A stretch of 64,000 nt of DNA from Amycolatopsis kentuckyensis (GCF_002155975.1 NZ_MUMI01000024.1:1-64000), one strand, 5' to 3'; counted from the first letter of the stretch, positions 41,515 to 50,267 are shown. Program-made: numbers and translations. Notes: a model not told the origin generated them from the sequence alone.

Positions 41515-42108
41515 TCACGGGTTGATCTCCCAGTCGCGTTCGGCGCGTTCCCGCTGGTTCTTCTCGTGTTGCGCGGCCAGCTTCTCCAGCGCCTGCGGGT
41601 CACCATGGGTGTTGAAGTGCTCGAAGCCGACGACGACGAACAACGCCCGCGCGCTGACCGCGATCGGGCCGTCCTCGGCGTCGAGGCGGCCGTCCGCGCT
41701 GACGTAGATCTTGCGGCCCGCGATGCCGTCCAGCCGGGCCTCGATGAACAGCGTCGAACCCACCGGGACCGGCCGCCGGAAGTCCGTCTCGAGCTTGCCG
41801 GTCACCGCCGGTCGGCGCATCAGGTTGCCGACCGTCGAGCCGAGCGCCTCGTCGAACGCGCAGGCCAGCAGGCCGCCGTGGGCCAGCCCGGGCGCGCCCT
41901 GGTGGGCCGCGGTGACGGTGAACCGCGAGTGCACGACCTGGCCCTCGCCGACGGTCGAGCGCAGGTGCAGCCCGGCGTCGGCCTCGTCGCCGCACCCGAA
42001 GCACTCCGCGAAGTGCACGCCGAGCTCGGTGCCCGGTTCCGGCGCCTTCGGGTGCGGGACCGCGGGCTCCACCGCCACCGGCGGCCAGGGTTGAGAAACA
42101 CGACTCAT
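41515..42108 (-). CDS. PaaI-type thioesterase
   Basis: A 197-residue hotdog-fold protein. CFGCGDEADAGLHL near residue 36 is the usual N-terminal cap of actinobacterial PaaI thioesterases. The active-site segment is APGLAHGGLLACAFDEALGS (HGG with a downstream Asp-Glu). It would hydrolyse an acyl-CoA in the cytoplasm. It is convergent with pknG and divergent from the MFS gene. Confidence 0.84.
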   Translation of the reverse strand: MSRVSQPWPPVAVEPAVPHPKAPEPGTELGVHFAECFGCGDEADAGLHLRSTVGEGQVVHSRFTVTAAHQGAPGLAHGGLLACAFDEALGSTVGNLMRRPAVTGKLETDFRRPVPVGSTLFIEARLDGIAGRKIYVSADGRLDAEDGPIAVSARALFVVVGFEHFNTHGDPQALEKLAAQHEKNQRERAERDWEINP

Positions 42109-42309
42109 GCGCTGACGTTAACCGGCGGGTAGCCGGAGACTGCGCCCGGCCCGCGAGGTATGTCCGCAACGAACTTCTCTCAGTAGCCGGAAAGTTCCCG
42201 ACTGTAGACAATTCGCGGCTCAGACTGCCGACGCGGAAGAGCCGGTCAAGACTGGGCTGATGAGCTCGAACGGCCCAGTGGGCACTGCACGGGAGGAGTC
42301 GTCGCCGGC

Positions 42310-43680
42310 ATGAGCGAACCAGCAGCAACGACGGGCAAACCGTCAGTGGACGAGAGAACCGTCAAGCGCGCCGTGTGGGCGTCGGCGATGGGCAACGCCA
42401 CCGAGTGGTACGACTACGGCGTCTTCACCTCGGGTGCGATCGCGGTGAGCATCGGCACGCAGTTCTTCCCCGGTGAGGGGAACGCCGTGCTGAAGTCGCT
42501 GGCGCTGCTCGCGGTCGGCTTCATCGTGCGGCCGTTCGGCGGGGCGTTCTTCGGGCCGCTCGGCGACAAGCTCGGCCGCAAGCGGGTCCTCGCCATCACC
42601 ATCCTGCTGATGTCCGGCTGCACGTTCCTGGTCGGCGTCCTGCCGACCTACGCCGGCAGCTACAGCATGGGCATCGCGGCGCCGATCGCGATCCTGCTCC
42701 TGCGGATCATCCAGGGCTTCTCCACCGGCGGCGAGTACGGCGGGGCGGCGACGTTCATCGCCGAGTACTCCCCGACGAAGCGCCGGGGCTTCTTCGGCAG
42801 CTTCCTCGAGCTCGGCACGCTGGCCGGCTACGTGCTCGGCAACCTGGTGGTGCTGTCGGTGACGCTGTCCATGTCGCCCGAGCAGGTCGACGCCTGGGGC
42901 TGGCGGATCCCGTTCTTCGTTGCGCTGCCGCTCGGCCTGATCGGGCTCTACCTGCGGAACAAGCTCGAGGACACCCCCGAGTTCCGCCGGATGGAGGCCG
43001 CGGGCGAGGCGCCGAAGAAGGCGCCGCTCAAGGAGATCTTCGTCCGCAACTGGCGGATGATCCTCAACCTGATCGGCATCGTCCTGCTGCTGAACGTCGC
43101 GGACTACCTGCTGCTGACGACGATGCCGACGTACTTCACCGACACGTTGAAGATCAACGACAACACCTCGACGTTGATCATCATCGCGGTCGAAGTCATC
43201 CAGATGGCGATCATCATCCCGCTCGGCGCCCTGTCCGACCGGATCGGCCGGAAACCGCTGCTGCTCACCGCGGCCATCGGGTTCCTGGTGCTGAGCTGGC
43301 CCTGCCTGAAGCTCATGCAGTCCGGCAGCATCCTGTGGCTGTTCGTCGGGTTCCTGATCGTGGCGATCCTGCTGGTCTTCATGCTCGCGGTGATCGGCTC
43401 GACGTTCCCGGCGATGTTCCCGACGCGGGTCCGCTACGGCTCGTTCGCGATCGGTTACAACATCTCGACGTCGCTGTTCGGCGGTACCTGCGGTGTCATC
43501 GTGACGGCGCTGATCAAGAGCACCGGCAACGAGGACTGGCCGGCGTACTACCTGATGGCGGCGGCGCTGATCGCGATCCTCCCGATCATCAAGATCCCGG
43601 AGACGTCGCAGGTCCCGATGGAGCAGATCGACACCGAAGACAACACCGGCAGGCTGACCTCCGCGGCCGCTCAGCGCTGA
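42310..43680 (+). CDS. MFS transporter, metabolite:H+ symporter (ProP/ShiA type)
   Basis: A 456-residue twelve-helix carrier. The N-terminal motif MGNATEWYDYGVFTSGAIAV is that of the MHS family (ProP, KgtP, ShiA). The loop motif GPLGDKLGRKRVL lies between helices 2 and 3, GFSTGGEYGGAATFIAEYSP in helix 5, and a second DRIGRKPLL follows helix 8. It imports an osmolyte or organic acid with protons; the substrate cannot be told from sequence. ATG 42310 follows GGGAGGAG. Confidence 0.87.
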   Translation: MSEPAATTGKPSVDERTVKRAVWASAMGNATEWYDYGVFTSGAIAVSIGTQFFPGEGNAVLKSLALLAVGFIVRPFGGAFFGPLGDKLGRKRVLAITILLMSGCTFLVGVLPTYAGSYSMGIAAPIAILLLRIIQGFSTGGEYGGAATFIAEYSPTKRRGFFGSFLELGTLAGYVLGNLVVLSVTLSMSPEQVDAWGWRIPFFVALPLGLIGLYLRNKLEDTPEFRRMEAAGEAPKKAPLKEIFVRNWRMILNLIGIVLLLNVADYLLLTTMPTYFTDTLKINDNTSTLIIIAVEVIQMAIIIPLGALSDRIGRKPLLLTAAIGFLVLSWPCLKLMQSGSILWLFVGFLIVAILLVFMLAVIGSTFPAMFPTRVRYGSFAIGYNISTSLFGGTCGVIVTALIKSTGNEDWPAYYLMAAALIAILPIIKIPETSQVPMEQIDTEDNTGRLTSAAAQR

Positions 43681-43743
43681 GCGGTCTCCGGAAAGCCGTG
43701 TGCCCCGTCCGGATCACCGGGCGGGGCACACGTGCGTCGTGGG

Positions 43744-43851
43744 TCAGACCGCGTCGCGGCGAGGAGTGAAGCGCCTGCGGGACCAGGCGGCGAGCGCCCC
43801 CGCGACCACGACGGCAATTCCGGTTTCGACGATCAGTGCGGCGAGCACCAT
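43744..43851 (-). CDS. Small membrane protein (35 residues)
   Basis: A single-helix microprotein: MVLAALIVETGIAVVVAGAL followed by a basic tail SRRRFTPRRDA. The ATG at 43851 has an excellent ribosome-binding site, GAGGAGGAAG, five bases away. No homologue is recognised. It sits between the MFS gene and the sigma-factor operon, on the strand of the latter. Confidence 0.62.
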   Translation of the reverse strand: MVLAALIVETGIAVVVAGALAAWSRRRFTPRRDAV

Positions 43852-43997
43852 GTGCTTCCTCCTCGGGTTCTCGGGCCGGCGCGGCGGCCGGCTGAGCAGC
43901 TGTCCGGCGTCCGATCGGAACGCCACCGGACATATCGCCACGAACCGGCCGGGTATTTCGCCGGAAACCCACGAACGCGCGGTGATCTGCGCCACGG

Positions 43998-44483
43998 CTA
44001 GCGCGTGGTCGCCGCCGTCGGGGCGCCGGGCCGGGTCGCGACCGGAGTCGAGGTCGGCGAGGTCGCCAGGGACGGGCGGGAGGTCTCCCGCGGTCCCGCG
44101 GACGGCGCCTGCGGTGTCGACGTCCGCTGGGAGCGGGACCGGGTCTGGCCCGGCTGGGCCGACGACGGTTCCGGCGCGATCGACGTCGGCGGGACCTCGA
44201 GCGAGGGGGAGGGGGAGGCCGGGGAAGTGGTGCCGATCGTGGACAGCCCGGGGCCGGCGGGCTCCACCGGCTCCGGCGGGCCCACGCGGTGGCCGGCCAG
44301 GAAACCGGCCACCGCGAGGACGACCGCCGTCGCGGCCGAAGTGCCCGCGACGGCGAAGCGCTTGCGTCGTCGCCGGACCCGGCCGCCGCGCTCGATCACG
44401 TCGGTGGCTTCGAGGCGCATCGGCGGCTGCGGGCCGCCGGCCGCGCCGGTCAGGATCGCACGGACGTCGTCTTCGGGGTCCAT
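43998..44483 (-). CDS. Putative anti-sigma-like membrane protein
   Basis: A 161-residue protein. A short acidic N-terminus (MDPEDDVRAILTGAAG) is followed by an arginine-rich stretch, one membrane helix near 45-62, and a Pro/Ser/Thr-rich outside tail. No zinc HxxxCxxC box is present, so anti-sigma activity is inferred only from its position directly after the sigma gene. The ribosome-binding site GGGGAGGTGA lies within six bases of the ATG. Confidence 0.6.
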   Translation of the reverse strand: MDPEDDVRAILTGAAGGPQPPMRLEATDVIERGGRVRRRRKRFAVAGTSAATAVVLAVAGFLAGHRVGPPEPVEPAGPGLSTIGTTSPASPSPSLEVPPTSIAPEPSSAQPGQTRSRSQRTSTPQAPSAGPRETSRPSLATSPTSTPVATRPGAPTAATTR

Positions 44484-44488
44484 GTTCG

Positions 44489-45043
44489 TCACCTCCCCTC
44501 CGAGGGTGCGCTGAAGGTCAACGCACCGTAGTGCGGGCCGAGCCGCTTGCGCAGCGTGGCCAGGCCGCGGGAGGCCTGGCTCTTCACCGTGCCGGTGCTG
44601 CAGCCGAGTGCCTTCGCCGTCTCTTCGACGCTCAGGTCCTCGAAGTACCGCAGCACCAGCACGGCGCGTTGCTTGGGGGCCAGCACGGCCAGCGCCTGCC
44701 GGACCAGTTCGTCCTGGTGGCTCGCGGCGGGCTCCGCCGGGAGTTCCGGCGGAGCGTCGGTGAGCCGCTCCCGTTTCCACCTGCTGCGCCGGTGCTCGGC
44801 GAGGAACGTGCGCAGGACGACCTTGCGCGCGTAGGCGTCCAGCGCGTCGTGCCGCGACAGCCTCGGCCAGGCGAGGTAGAGCTTGAGCAGCGCGGCCTGC
44901 GTGAGGTCTTCGGCCTGGTGCCAGTCCCCGCAGAGCAGGAAGGCGGTCGATCGCAGGCTGTGCGCGCGCTCGCCGAAGTACCGGGCGAACTCGCCGTCCC
45001 ACGGCGAGCCCGGCCCGGTCGACGGACGGGAGCGGGAAATCAC
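44489..45043 (-). CDS. SigE-family ECF RNA polymerase sigma factor
   Basis: A 184-residue sigma factor. Region 2 is RSTAFLLCGDWHQAEDLTQA near residues 33-52 (the DxxQAEDLTQ motif of the SigE/SAM subgroup), and region 4 is LAPKQRAVLVLRYFEDLSVE, then CSTGTVKSQASRGLATLRK. GTG 45043 starts just after the upstream stop; an ATG at 45085 would overlap the preceding gene. It is the middle gene of a three-gene operon with a secreted peptide and a membrane protein. Confidence 0.85.
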   Translation of the reverse strand: MISRSRPSTGPGSPWDGEFARYFGERAHSLRSTAFLLCGDWHQAEDLTQAALLKLYLAWPRLSRHDALDAYARKVVLRTFLAEHRRSRWKRERLTDAPPELPAEPAASHQDELVRQALAVLAPKQRAVLVLRYFEDLSVEETAKALGCSTGTVKSQASRGLATLRKRLGPHYGALTFSAPSEGR

Positions 45044-45047
45044 CTGG

Positions 45048-45353
45048 TTACCGGGTCTCCCACACGGCCGGCAGGTGCAGGTCACCGGTGGGGCCGGCCG
45101 GGACGGCGCGGGGGACGCGCGGAGCCGGCCCCGTGCGGGCGGGCCGGCTCGTCTCGCGCGGCGCGGGCATCGCGGTCGGCGCCTGCGGGCGGGTGCTCAC
45201 CGGCGCCGGGGCGACGGTCGGCTCGCCCGGCCGGGTCGCCTGGGTCGGGCTCGGGTTCGGCGCCTGCGCCTCCGAAGCCAGCGCGATGCCACCGGTCAGG
45301 GCGCCACCGGCGAGCACGAGCGCGCCGAGGGTCAGGGCGATGCGGATACGCAA
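45048..45353 (-). CDS. Small secreted Pro/Thr-rich protein
   Basis: A 101-residue exported protein. It starts with TTG behind GAGGAG; the signal peptide runs through LGALVLAGGALTGGIALASE, then a Pro/Ala/Thr-rich mature part with no cysteine. It is the first gene of the sigma-factor operon (four bases before the sigma start). A cell-envelope role is possible but not shown. Confidence 0.62.
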   Translation of the reverse strand: MRIRIALTLGALVLAGGALTGGIALASEAQAPNPSPTQATRPGEPTVAPAPVSTRPQAPTAMPAPRETSRPARTGPAPRVPRAVPAGPTGDLHLPAVWETR

Positions 45354-45522
45354 GACAACTCCTCATTCTCGCGGGCGCGGCAGGGGATCGCTGCGCCTCT
45401 GCCCTTAGTCATGCGGCGGGTGATCACCGGGGTTGCATCGGATTTCGCGGGTTTCGCGGCGGAAACGCGAACGGCCGGGAAGCCCGCAGTGGACTTCCCG
45501 GCCGCCCGGTGTTCGCCGTGGT

Positions 45523-46728
45523 TCAGCGGGCGAGCGCCGACAGCTTCTGCCAGCTCGCCCAGTCGTAGGTCCAGTCGCTGTAGTCGCCGTCCTTCGCGCT
45601 CAGCGTCTGCGTGCTGCCGGTGATCTCGACCGGGTCACCGGTGAGGGCGCCGTCGAAGTACTCCTTGGCCCGCGCCGGGGAGAGGTTCAGGCAGCCGTGG
45701 GAGATGTTCTTCTTGCCCTGGGCCCAGACCGACGCCGCGAGGCCGTGGATGAACTCGCCGTTGTTGGAGATCCGGACCGCCCACGGCACGTTGACGTCCG
45801 TGTAGTTGTACCGGGGGTTGCTCATCGAGTACGTCGCGTGCTTCGACATGACGACGTGCACGCCGCTGTGCGTGACGCGGCCCGGGTCGGAGTCGAGGCC
45901 GTAGCTCACCGGGTAGTCGGCGATCTGCTGGCCGTCGCGGATCACCTGCATCGTGTGCTGCGTGGTGTTGCCCTTGACGATCTGCGAACGCCCGATGGCG
46001 AAGCTCGCCGAGACGTCCTGCTTGCCGTACACGCCGTCGCCGATCTTGACGCCGTAGATCTTGGCGTTGACCTTCACCTGCGTGTTGGGCTTGAAGTACT
46101 CCTTCGGCCGCCAGTGCACCGAGGCGTCGCCGGGCATCCAGGCCCACGAGCCCTCGGTCTTCGGCGTGGTCTCGACCGACAGCGCCTTCTCGACGGAGGC
46201 CTTGTCGGTGACGCGGCTCGGGAAGTTCAGCGCGATCGGCATCGCGATGCCGTACGTCTGGCCGTCACCGACGTTCAGGCTGGCCGCCATCTGCCGCTTC
46301 GGCTTGACCGTGGTGAACGCGCCCGCGATGGGCACGTTCTTGCCGTCCGAGCCCTGCGCCTGGCCGGACCAGGTGTAGGTCTTGCCGTAGCCGAGCTGCT
46401 CGGTGGTGTTCCAGCTCTTCTTGTCGGCCGACGTCTGGCCCTGGACCTGCTTGCCGTCCGGGTTGGTCAGGGTGACCGACATGATCGTGCCGTCGGTGAC
46501 CTGGACGCCGACCGGTTCGCCGGGCGCGACGTCCTGGGCGCCGCCCGCCGGCGTCACCGTCAGCTTCGCGGGCTGCGCGCTGGGTGCCGGCGAGCTGGTC
46601 GGGCCCCCGCCTGACGAACCGCTCGCCGAGACCGTCGGTTCGCTGCTGCACGCCCCCAGCGTGAGCACGGCGACCAAGCCCAGTGCCACGGCAGCGCCCC
46701 GGCGCCGCGTGGAAATCCTCACCGTCAC
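45523..46728 (-). CDS. L,D-transpeptidase lipoprotein (Ldt, YkuD domain)
   Basis: A 401-residue envelope enzyme. Lipobox LTLGACSS near residue 21, two Ig-like domains (about 45-245), then a YkuD catalytic domain with FIHGLAASVWAQGKKN and SHGCLNLSP carrying the nucleophilic Cys near 360. This is the LdtMt2 layout; it makes 3-3 peptidoglycan cross-links. GTG 46728 follows AGGGGATAGG. A perfect palindrome GTGACG-AG-CGTCAC at 46805-46818 lies in its upstream region. Confidence 0.9.
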   Translation of the reverse strand: MTVRISTRRRGAAVALGLVAVLTLGACSSEPTVSASGSSGGGPTSSPAPSAQPAKLTVTPAGGAQDVAPGEPVGVQVTDGTIMSVTLTNPDGKQVQGQTSADKKSWNTTEQLGYGKTYTWSGQAQGSDGKNVPIAGAFTTVKPKRQMAASLNVGDGQTYGIAMPIALNFPSRVTDKASVEKALSVETTPKTEGSWAWMPGDASVHWRPKEYFKPNTQVKVNAKIYGVKIGDGVYGKQDVSASFAIGRSQIVKGNTTQHTMQVIRDGQQIADYPVSYGLDSDPGRVTHSGVHVVMSKHATYSMSNPRYNYTDVNVPWAVRISNNGEFIHGLAASVWAQGKKNISHGCLNLSPARAKEYFDGALTGDPVEITGSTQTLSAKDGDYSDWTYDWASWQKLSALAR

Positions 46729-46804
46729 ACCTATCCCCTTTGCCCCTTTGGTGCTTCCCCCCATCGAGACGTCCCGTGGACCGGGTACGTTGAGTAACGT
46801 CGGA

Positions 46805-47189
46805 GTGACGAGCGTCACAACGGTCCGGAGAGGCTTTCACGGAGGGGGCACGGCCGACTCCGAGCCGTATCCGGTGATCACGGTGTCGCTGTGCTGCGCC
46901 AGACTAGCCGGTGGGTACGACAGAACCGGGCGGGAGCCCTACGACGTTCCGGTGACCTTGGTGCGCAGAGCCGGTTTTCGCCTCGATCACGGGGTTCAAC
47001 TTTGGCCAGATCCCGGTAGTCTGCTCTCAGGCCGTCGTTTTGCGTGTTCGTGGCTTCACACTCGCGGAACTTCTGACGCGAGCCATGGAGCCGACCCGCT
47101 CTTGACTCGTCTCGTTGGAACCGCCCGGGACGGTCGGGGTGCCGCTTCGGTGGCATTCGAAGCGGATCTGTGTAACGAGGAGTACAGCG
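46805..47189 (+). promoter_or_regulatory. Palindrome and cold-shock gene leader 2
   Basis: The intergenic region holds the palindrome GTGACGAGCGTCAC (46805-46818), the element 47038-47072 (TTTTGCGTGTTCGTGG, TCACACTCGCGG, ACTTC) shared with csp leader 1, and a structured G/C-rich stretch with CGCTTCGGTGGCATTCG. It contains no gene. Confidence 0.5.
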
Positions 47190-47393
47190 GTGGCGCAAGG
47201 CACTGTGAAGTGGTTCAACGCGGAGAAGGGCTTCGGCTTCATCGCGCAGGACGGCGGCGAAGGCGACGTGTTCGTTCACTACTCGGAGATCGAGGGCCGT
47301 GGTTTCCGCACCCTCGAGGAGAACCAGCGAGTGGAGTTCGAGGTCGGCCAGGGCCAGAAGGGTCCGCAGGCCCAGAAGGTCCGCGCGATCTGA
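47190..47393 (+). CDS. Cold-shock protein
   Basis: A 67-residue OB-fold protein nearly identical to the product at 31128-31331, with KGFGFI and DVFVHY motifs. GTG 47190 follows GAGGAG by seven bases. The long leader and strong terminator repeat the layout of the other copy. Confidence 0.96.
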   Translation: MAQGTVKWFNAEKGFGFIAQDGGEGDVFVHYSEIEGRGFRTLEENQRVEFEVGQGQKGPQAQKVRAI

Positions 47394-47445
47394 GACGAGG
47401 CTGAACAAGCCTCACAGGCCCTTTGCGCGTCTTAAGGCCTGAGTG

Positions 47446-47477
47446 AAGGGCCCCCGGCGATCTCGCCGGGGGCCCTT
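47446..47477 (+). terminator. Terminator of csp gene 2
   Basis: A perfect 15-bp stem AAGGGCCCCCGGCGA with its complement, a two-base loop and a TTTCT tail. It may also end the convergent gene at 47503. Confidence 0.88.
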
Positions 47478-47502
47478 TCTCGTGGGTTGTGGGCGCTGCG
47501 GT

Positions 47503-47952
47503 TCAGCGCCGCGCCACGGCCGGCGCGTCGAAGGCGTCGGCGGGGAAGTGGAACTCGTCGGTGAGGTCGCTGATCTCGCCGGCCTGCTGCTGCCGCTGGT
47601 CCTGCACGGAGGAGGCCTGCCCCTCCCAGTTGAGCCGCTCCAGGATCCACTCCTGGGCGAGCGCCTGCGGCGAGATCTGCCGTTCGGCGGCGATGTCCTT
47701 GAGCTGCTGGTTGGCCACGAGGCTCATCCGCAGCTGGATGACCTGGGCTTCACCGAACCGCTTGCCGGACCCGGTGCTCTCCAGGTCGTTGTCGGGGGCC
47801 AGCGCCGCCAGGTACGACGTGAGCTCAGTGTCCTCGACAACACCGTCGTCCACGGGCTTCGCGGCACCACGATGACGCCCGGAAGACGCGGCGGCTTTCA
47901 GGTTCGTGCGGCTGCTCAAGCGGCCAAGGGAGGGAAGAGGCACGAACGCCAC
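47503..47952 (-). CDS. Conserved hypothetical helical protein
   Basis: A protein of about 149 residues. The N-terminus is basic and disordered (LSSRTNLKAAASSGRHRG). The central part RFGEAQVIQLRMSLVANQQL and DIAAERQISPQALAQEWILE resembles a ribbon-helix-helix or small helical DNA-binding fold, but I do not recognise the family. GTG 47952 and GTG 47943 are equally plausible starts. Confidence 0.6.
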   Translation of the reverse strand: MAFVPLPSLGRLSSRTNLKAAASSGRHRGAAKPVDDGVVEDTELTSYLAALAPDNDLESTGSGKRFGEAQVIQLRMSLVANQQLKDIAAERQISPQALAQEWILERLNWEGQASSVQDQRQQQAGEISDLTDEFHFPADAFDAPAVARR

Positions 47953-47999
47953 GATAACGTTTAGATCTCGCCACACAAACCACTGTGAGCTACAACACG

Positions 48000-48656
48000 C
48001 CCCCAACATTCCCCATTAGGCCCAACCCTCACCCATTAAGCCCAACCCCCACCAACACAAAGCAACCCCCACCTAACCCACCGAGTCGATCACCCCACGA
48101 CAACGAAGCAGAAGTAAGCGAGGAACGAGCGAGGGGGCGAGTTCCGCACGAAGCTCGCCAGGGCGCGCAGCGCCCGAGGCGAATGCCCGACAACGCTCGC
48201 CAGGGCGCGCAGCGCCCGAGGCGAACCAGCCACGCTGGGACCGCAGCAGGCCGCACCGTGGGGGGTCCGGGGGGCTCGGCCCCCCGGGTCAGCACGCCGA
48301 AATGCCGGGCTGGCGGAGGGCGAAGCCCGAGCAAGGCCAGAAATGGAGGACCCCCGCGCCAGGGGGAGGAACGCGGGGGTCGGAGGGGATCTCCACAGGC
48401 GCTGACCGGGGGTGTGTCAGCTCTTCGATTGTTGCACGAGTTGGGTGGTTGGGCGAGTGGAGAGCGGGAAATTTCCCCGTGTGGTGTCACTTCGGCTCGG
48501 GGGTGACGTTCGTTCGGGTGGGGTTCTTCTTCTGCTGTGCCGATTGCGCTGCGTTGAGCGGAGCGTGGCCTCAGGTTCACTCTCCGGGGGGCTGTGTGTG
48601 GTGGCCGGTGCTGGTTAGCCTCGCGGCCAAGTTGTTGTGAGCCGTGTGGAGGGGCT
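48000..48656. other. Repeat-rich intergenic region
   Basis: No supported gene in 650 bp. It holds a C-rich strand with a 20-bp tandem duplication at 48012-48051, two 31-bp hairpin repeats at 48153 and 48195, and further G/C palindromes such as CCGGGGGGCTCGGCCCCCCGG-type stems near 48259. Base composition and strand asymmetry are unlike coding DNA. Confidence 0.6.
48153..48225. repeat. Two tandem 31-bp hairpin repeats
   Basis: Identical 31-bp units at 48153-48183 and 48195-48225 (period 42). Each folds as TCGCC-a-GGGCGC-gca-GCGCCC-ga-GGCGA, a two-part stem with a three-base loop. Confidence 0.82.
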
Positions 48657-48911
48657 ATGAGCGGGTCTGTTGAAGTGCGGCAGTTCCTCCTTCGGTACGA
48701 AGGTGCCGATGGGGGGAGTGCGCCGTTTGCCGGGGCGTTGCCGGCGCAGCGGAGTGGGGCGGCGGATGCGCAGCGGGTGTCGGATGATCAGGTCCGGCGG
48801 GCTCGGCTGGCGGTGGCGAACGGTGCGCTGGGGGTCGAGGACTGTGTTCAGTTGCTGGAGATGCTGGGGCTGAACCTGGATGAGGACGGGCAGGCGCCGG
48901 TTCAGCGTTGA
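48657..48911 (+). CDS. Small conserved hypothetical protein
   Basis: An 84-residue protein starting at ATG 48657 behind GGAGGGG. The second half (ARLAVANGALGVEDCVQLLE) is helical and resembles a short interaction domain; no function is recognised. Confidence 0.6.
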   Translation: MSGSVEVRQFLLRYEGADGGSAPFAGALPAQRSGAADAQRVSDDQVRRARLAVANGALGVEDCVQLLEMLGLNLDEDGQAPVQR

Positions 48912-49022
48912 GCGGGTGGGTCCGGCGTGTGGCGCCGGGCCCGTCCGGTGATATTTCCGCTGGTTGTGCCGCTTTCCGGGAAGTGATTGCCAGGCTGTCG
49001 GGTGGTGTTTGACGCGGGTTTC

Positions 49023-49035
49023 GTAACAGTGTTAC
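49023..49035. promoter_or_regulatory. Candidate operator GTAACAGTGTTAC
   Basis: A perfect inverted repeat (GTAAC, three-base spacer, GTTAC) 27 bp upstream of the SCO6745-family gene, in the position of its promoter. Confidence 0.5.
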
Positions 49036-49061
49036 CGTTGCCGTGTCGAAAGGGGACCGAC

Positions 49062-49838
49062 ATGACGACGGTCGAAGGTGTGGCGGGTCTGGCGAACCGG
49101 ATCAGGCCGGTGGTGCAGGTGCTGGGCGGCCGGTTCATGACGTCGCCGGAGCTGGCCGCGGTCGAGGCGGAGGTCGGGCTGCCGCCGCGTTCGCTGTACG
49201 TGCGGGGCCGGTCGGCGGTGCTCGGGGACGTCCCGCCGAAGGTGGCCGCGGAGCTGTTCGGCATCTTCCCGCACTGGCTGTTCGAGTTCGTCCTGCCGCC
49301 GGCGACGGCCGCCCTCGACGCACCCGCCGCGGTCCGCGCCTACGCCGAGTCATCGGCTCGGTGGTCGCGCGTCAGCCTTTCGGCCGTACCGGAGCCCGCC
49401 CGCTTGGCGGAGTTGCTGTTCCGCGTCGTGGACGCCGCGGACGCGAGTGGTCTGGCGCTCTTCGCGGGGTGGAAGAACGCCGAGCGTCCCACGGGTGACA
49501 TCGAGCGCCTCGGCTTCGCGCTGATGGTCTTCCGCGAGCTGCGCGGCGGCCTCCACTTCGCGGCCCTGCGCGCGCTGGGCCTGTCGGTCCCGGAGGCGGT
49601 GATCGCGGACCCGGAAGGCGGCCGCGCGCGTCTCCTGCGCACGGCCTGGCCCAAGGACGCGGCTGACGAGCTGGTGGCGGCGGCGGAGCGCAAGCCGGAC
49701 CTGCGCGACCGCTGGCAGCGAGCCGAAGCGCTGACCGACGACCGGATCGGCGAACTGCTGGCGTCGGCGCTGCCCGAGCCGGAGCAGGCCGAGCTCGAGC
49801 GCCGCCTGGCGGATCTGGCGGCGTTTGCGCAGGTCTGA
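49062..49838 (+). CDS. SCO6745-family protein
   Basis: A 258-residue protein. VLGGRFMTSPELAAVEAEVG lies near the N-terminus, LPPRSLYVRGRSAVLGDVPP follows, and GIFPHWLFEFVLPPATAAL near residues 66-84 is typical of the SCO6745 family. The family is helical and of unknown biochemical role; it is often annotated as possible DNA-binding. It stands alone upstream of the tRNA cluster. Confidence 0.75.
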   Translation: MTTVEGVAGLANRIRPVVQVLGGRFMTSPELAAVEAEVGLPPRSLYVRGRSAVLGDVPPKVAAELFGIFPHWLFEFVLPPATAALDAPAAVRAYAESSARWSRVSLSAVPEPARLAELLFRVVDAADASGLALFAGWKNAERPTGDIERLGFALMVFRELRGGLHFAALRALGLSVPEAVIADPEGGRARLLRTAWPKDAADELVAAAERKPDLRDRWQRAEALTDDRIGELLASALPEPEQAELERRLADLAAFAQV

Positions 49839-49955
49839 GCCTCGCCGATCGCTTAAGGAACCCCCTGTGCAAAGCGGTGGTGGCGTGCCCTATGCTTGTA
49901 ATCGCTCCCAGGGGAACCTGAGAGCGCGGTCGGTCGGTCACCCGAAACCGACCGG

Positions 49956-50028
49956 GCTCCCATCGTTCAGCGGCCTAGGACTCCGCCCTTTCAAGGCGGC
50001 AACGCGGGTTCGAATCCCGTTGGGAGTA
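49956..50028 (+). tRNA. tRNA-Glu (anticodon TTC)
   Basis: A 73-nt cloverleaf: acceptor GCTCCCA/TGGGAGT (one wobble), anticodon stem CCGCC/GGCGG with loop CTTTCAA, T arm GCGGG/CCCGT-type, and discriminator A. CCA is not encoded. Confidence 0.95.
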
Positions 50029-50049
50029 CGCAGTACAGTAGTAAAGCAA

Positions 50050-50123
50050 GGCCCTGTGGCGCAGTTGGTTAGCGCGTCGCCCTGTCACGGCGAAGGTCGC
50101 GGGTTCGAGTCCCGTCAGGGTCG
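50050..50123 (+). tRNA. tRNA-Asp (anticodon GTC)
   Basis: A 74-nt cloverleaf: acceptor GGCCCTG/CAGGGTC, anticodon loop CTGTCAC, T loop TTCGAGT and discriminator G, as expected for tRNA-Asp. Confidence 0.95.
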
Positions 50124-50154
50124 CAAGATCGTTCGGCTCCTTGCCGGCGTTCCC

Positions 50155-50228
50155 GGCCAGGTAGCTCAGTTGGTACGAGCGTCCGCCTGAAAAGCGGAAG
50201 GTCGCCGGTTCGACCCCGGCCCTGGCCA
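50155..50228 (+). tRNA. tRNA-Phe (anticodon GAA)
   Basis: A 74-nt cloverleaf: acceptor GGCCAGG/CCTGGCC, anticodon loop CTGAAAA, and T loop TTCGACC. Its 3' 45 bases are the attachment site of element 2; the A. mediterranei element pMEA100 is described as using a tRNA-Phe gene. Confidence 0.95.
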
Positions 50229-50229
50229 C
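50184..50229 (+). repeat. attL of element 2 (3' part of tRNA-Phe)
   Basis: Identical over 46 bp to 62128-62173, from the anticodon stem to one base beyond the acceptor. The identity ends sharply on both sides. Confidence 0.95.
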
Positions 50230-50237
50230 GTTCGAAG

Positions 50238-50267
50238 AAGCCGTCTTGACCCAGGTCAAGGCGGCTT
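50238..50267 (+). terminator. Terminator after tRNA-Phe
   Basis: Stem AAGCCGTCTTGACC with its near-perfect complement and a TTTCTT tail. It is now supplied by element 2. Confidence 0.75.

Noticed and set aside
48029-48580. 183-residue reverse ORF in the 48-kb repeat region
   Set aside because: It simply translates the G/C palindromes and C-rich repeats; codon bias is absent.
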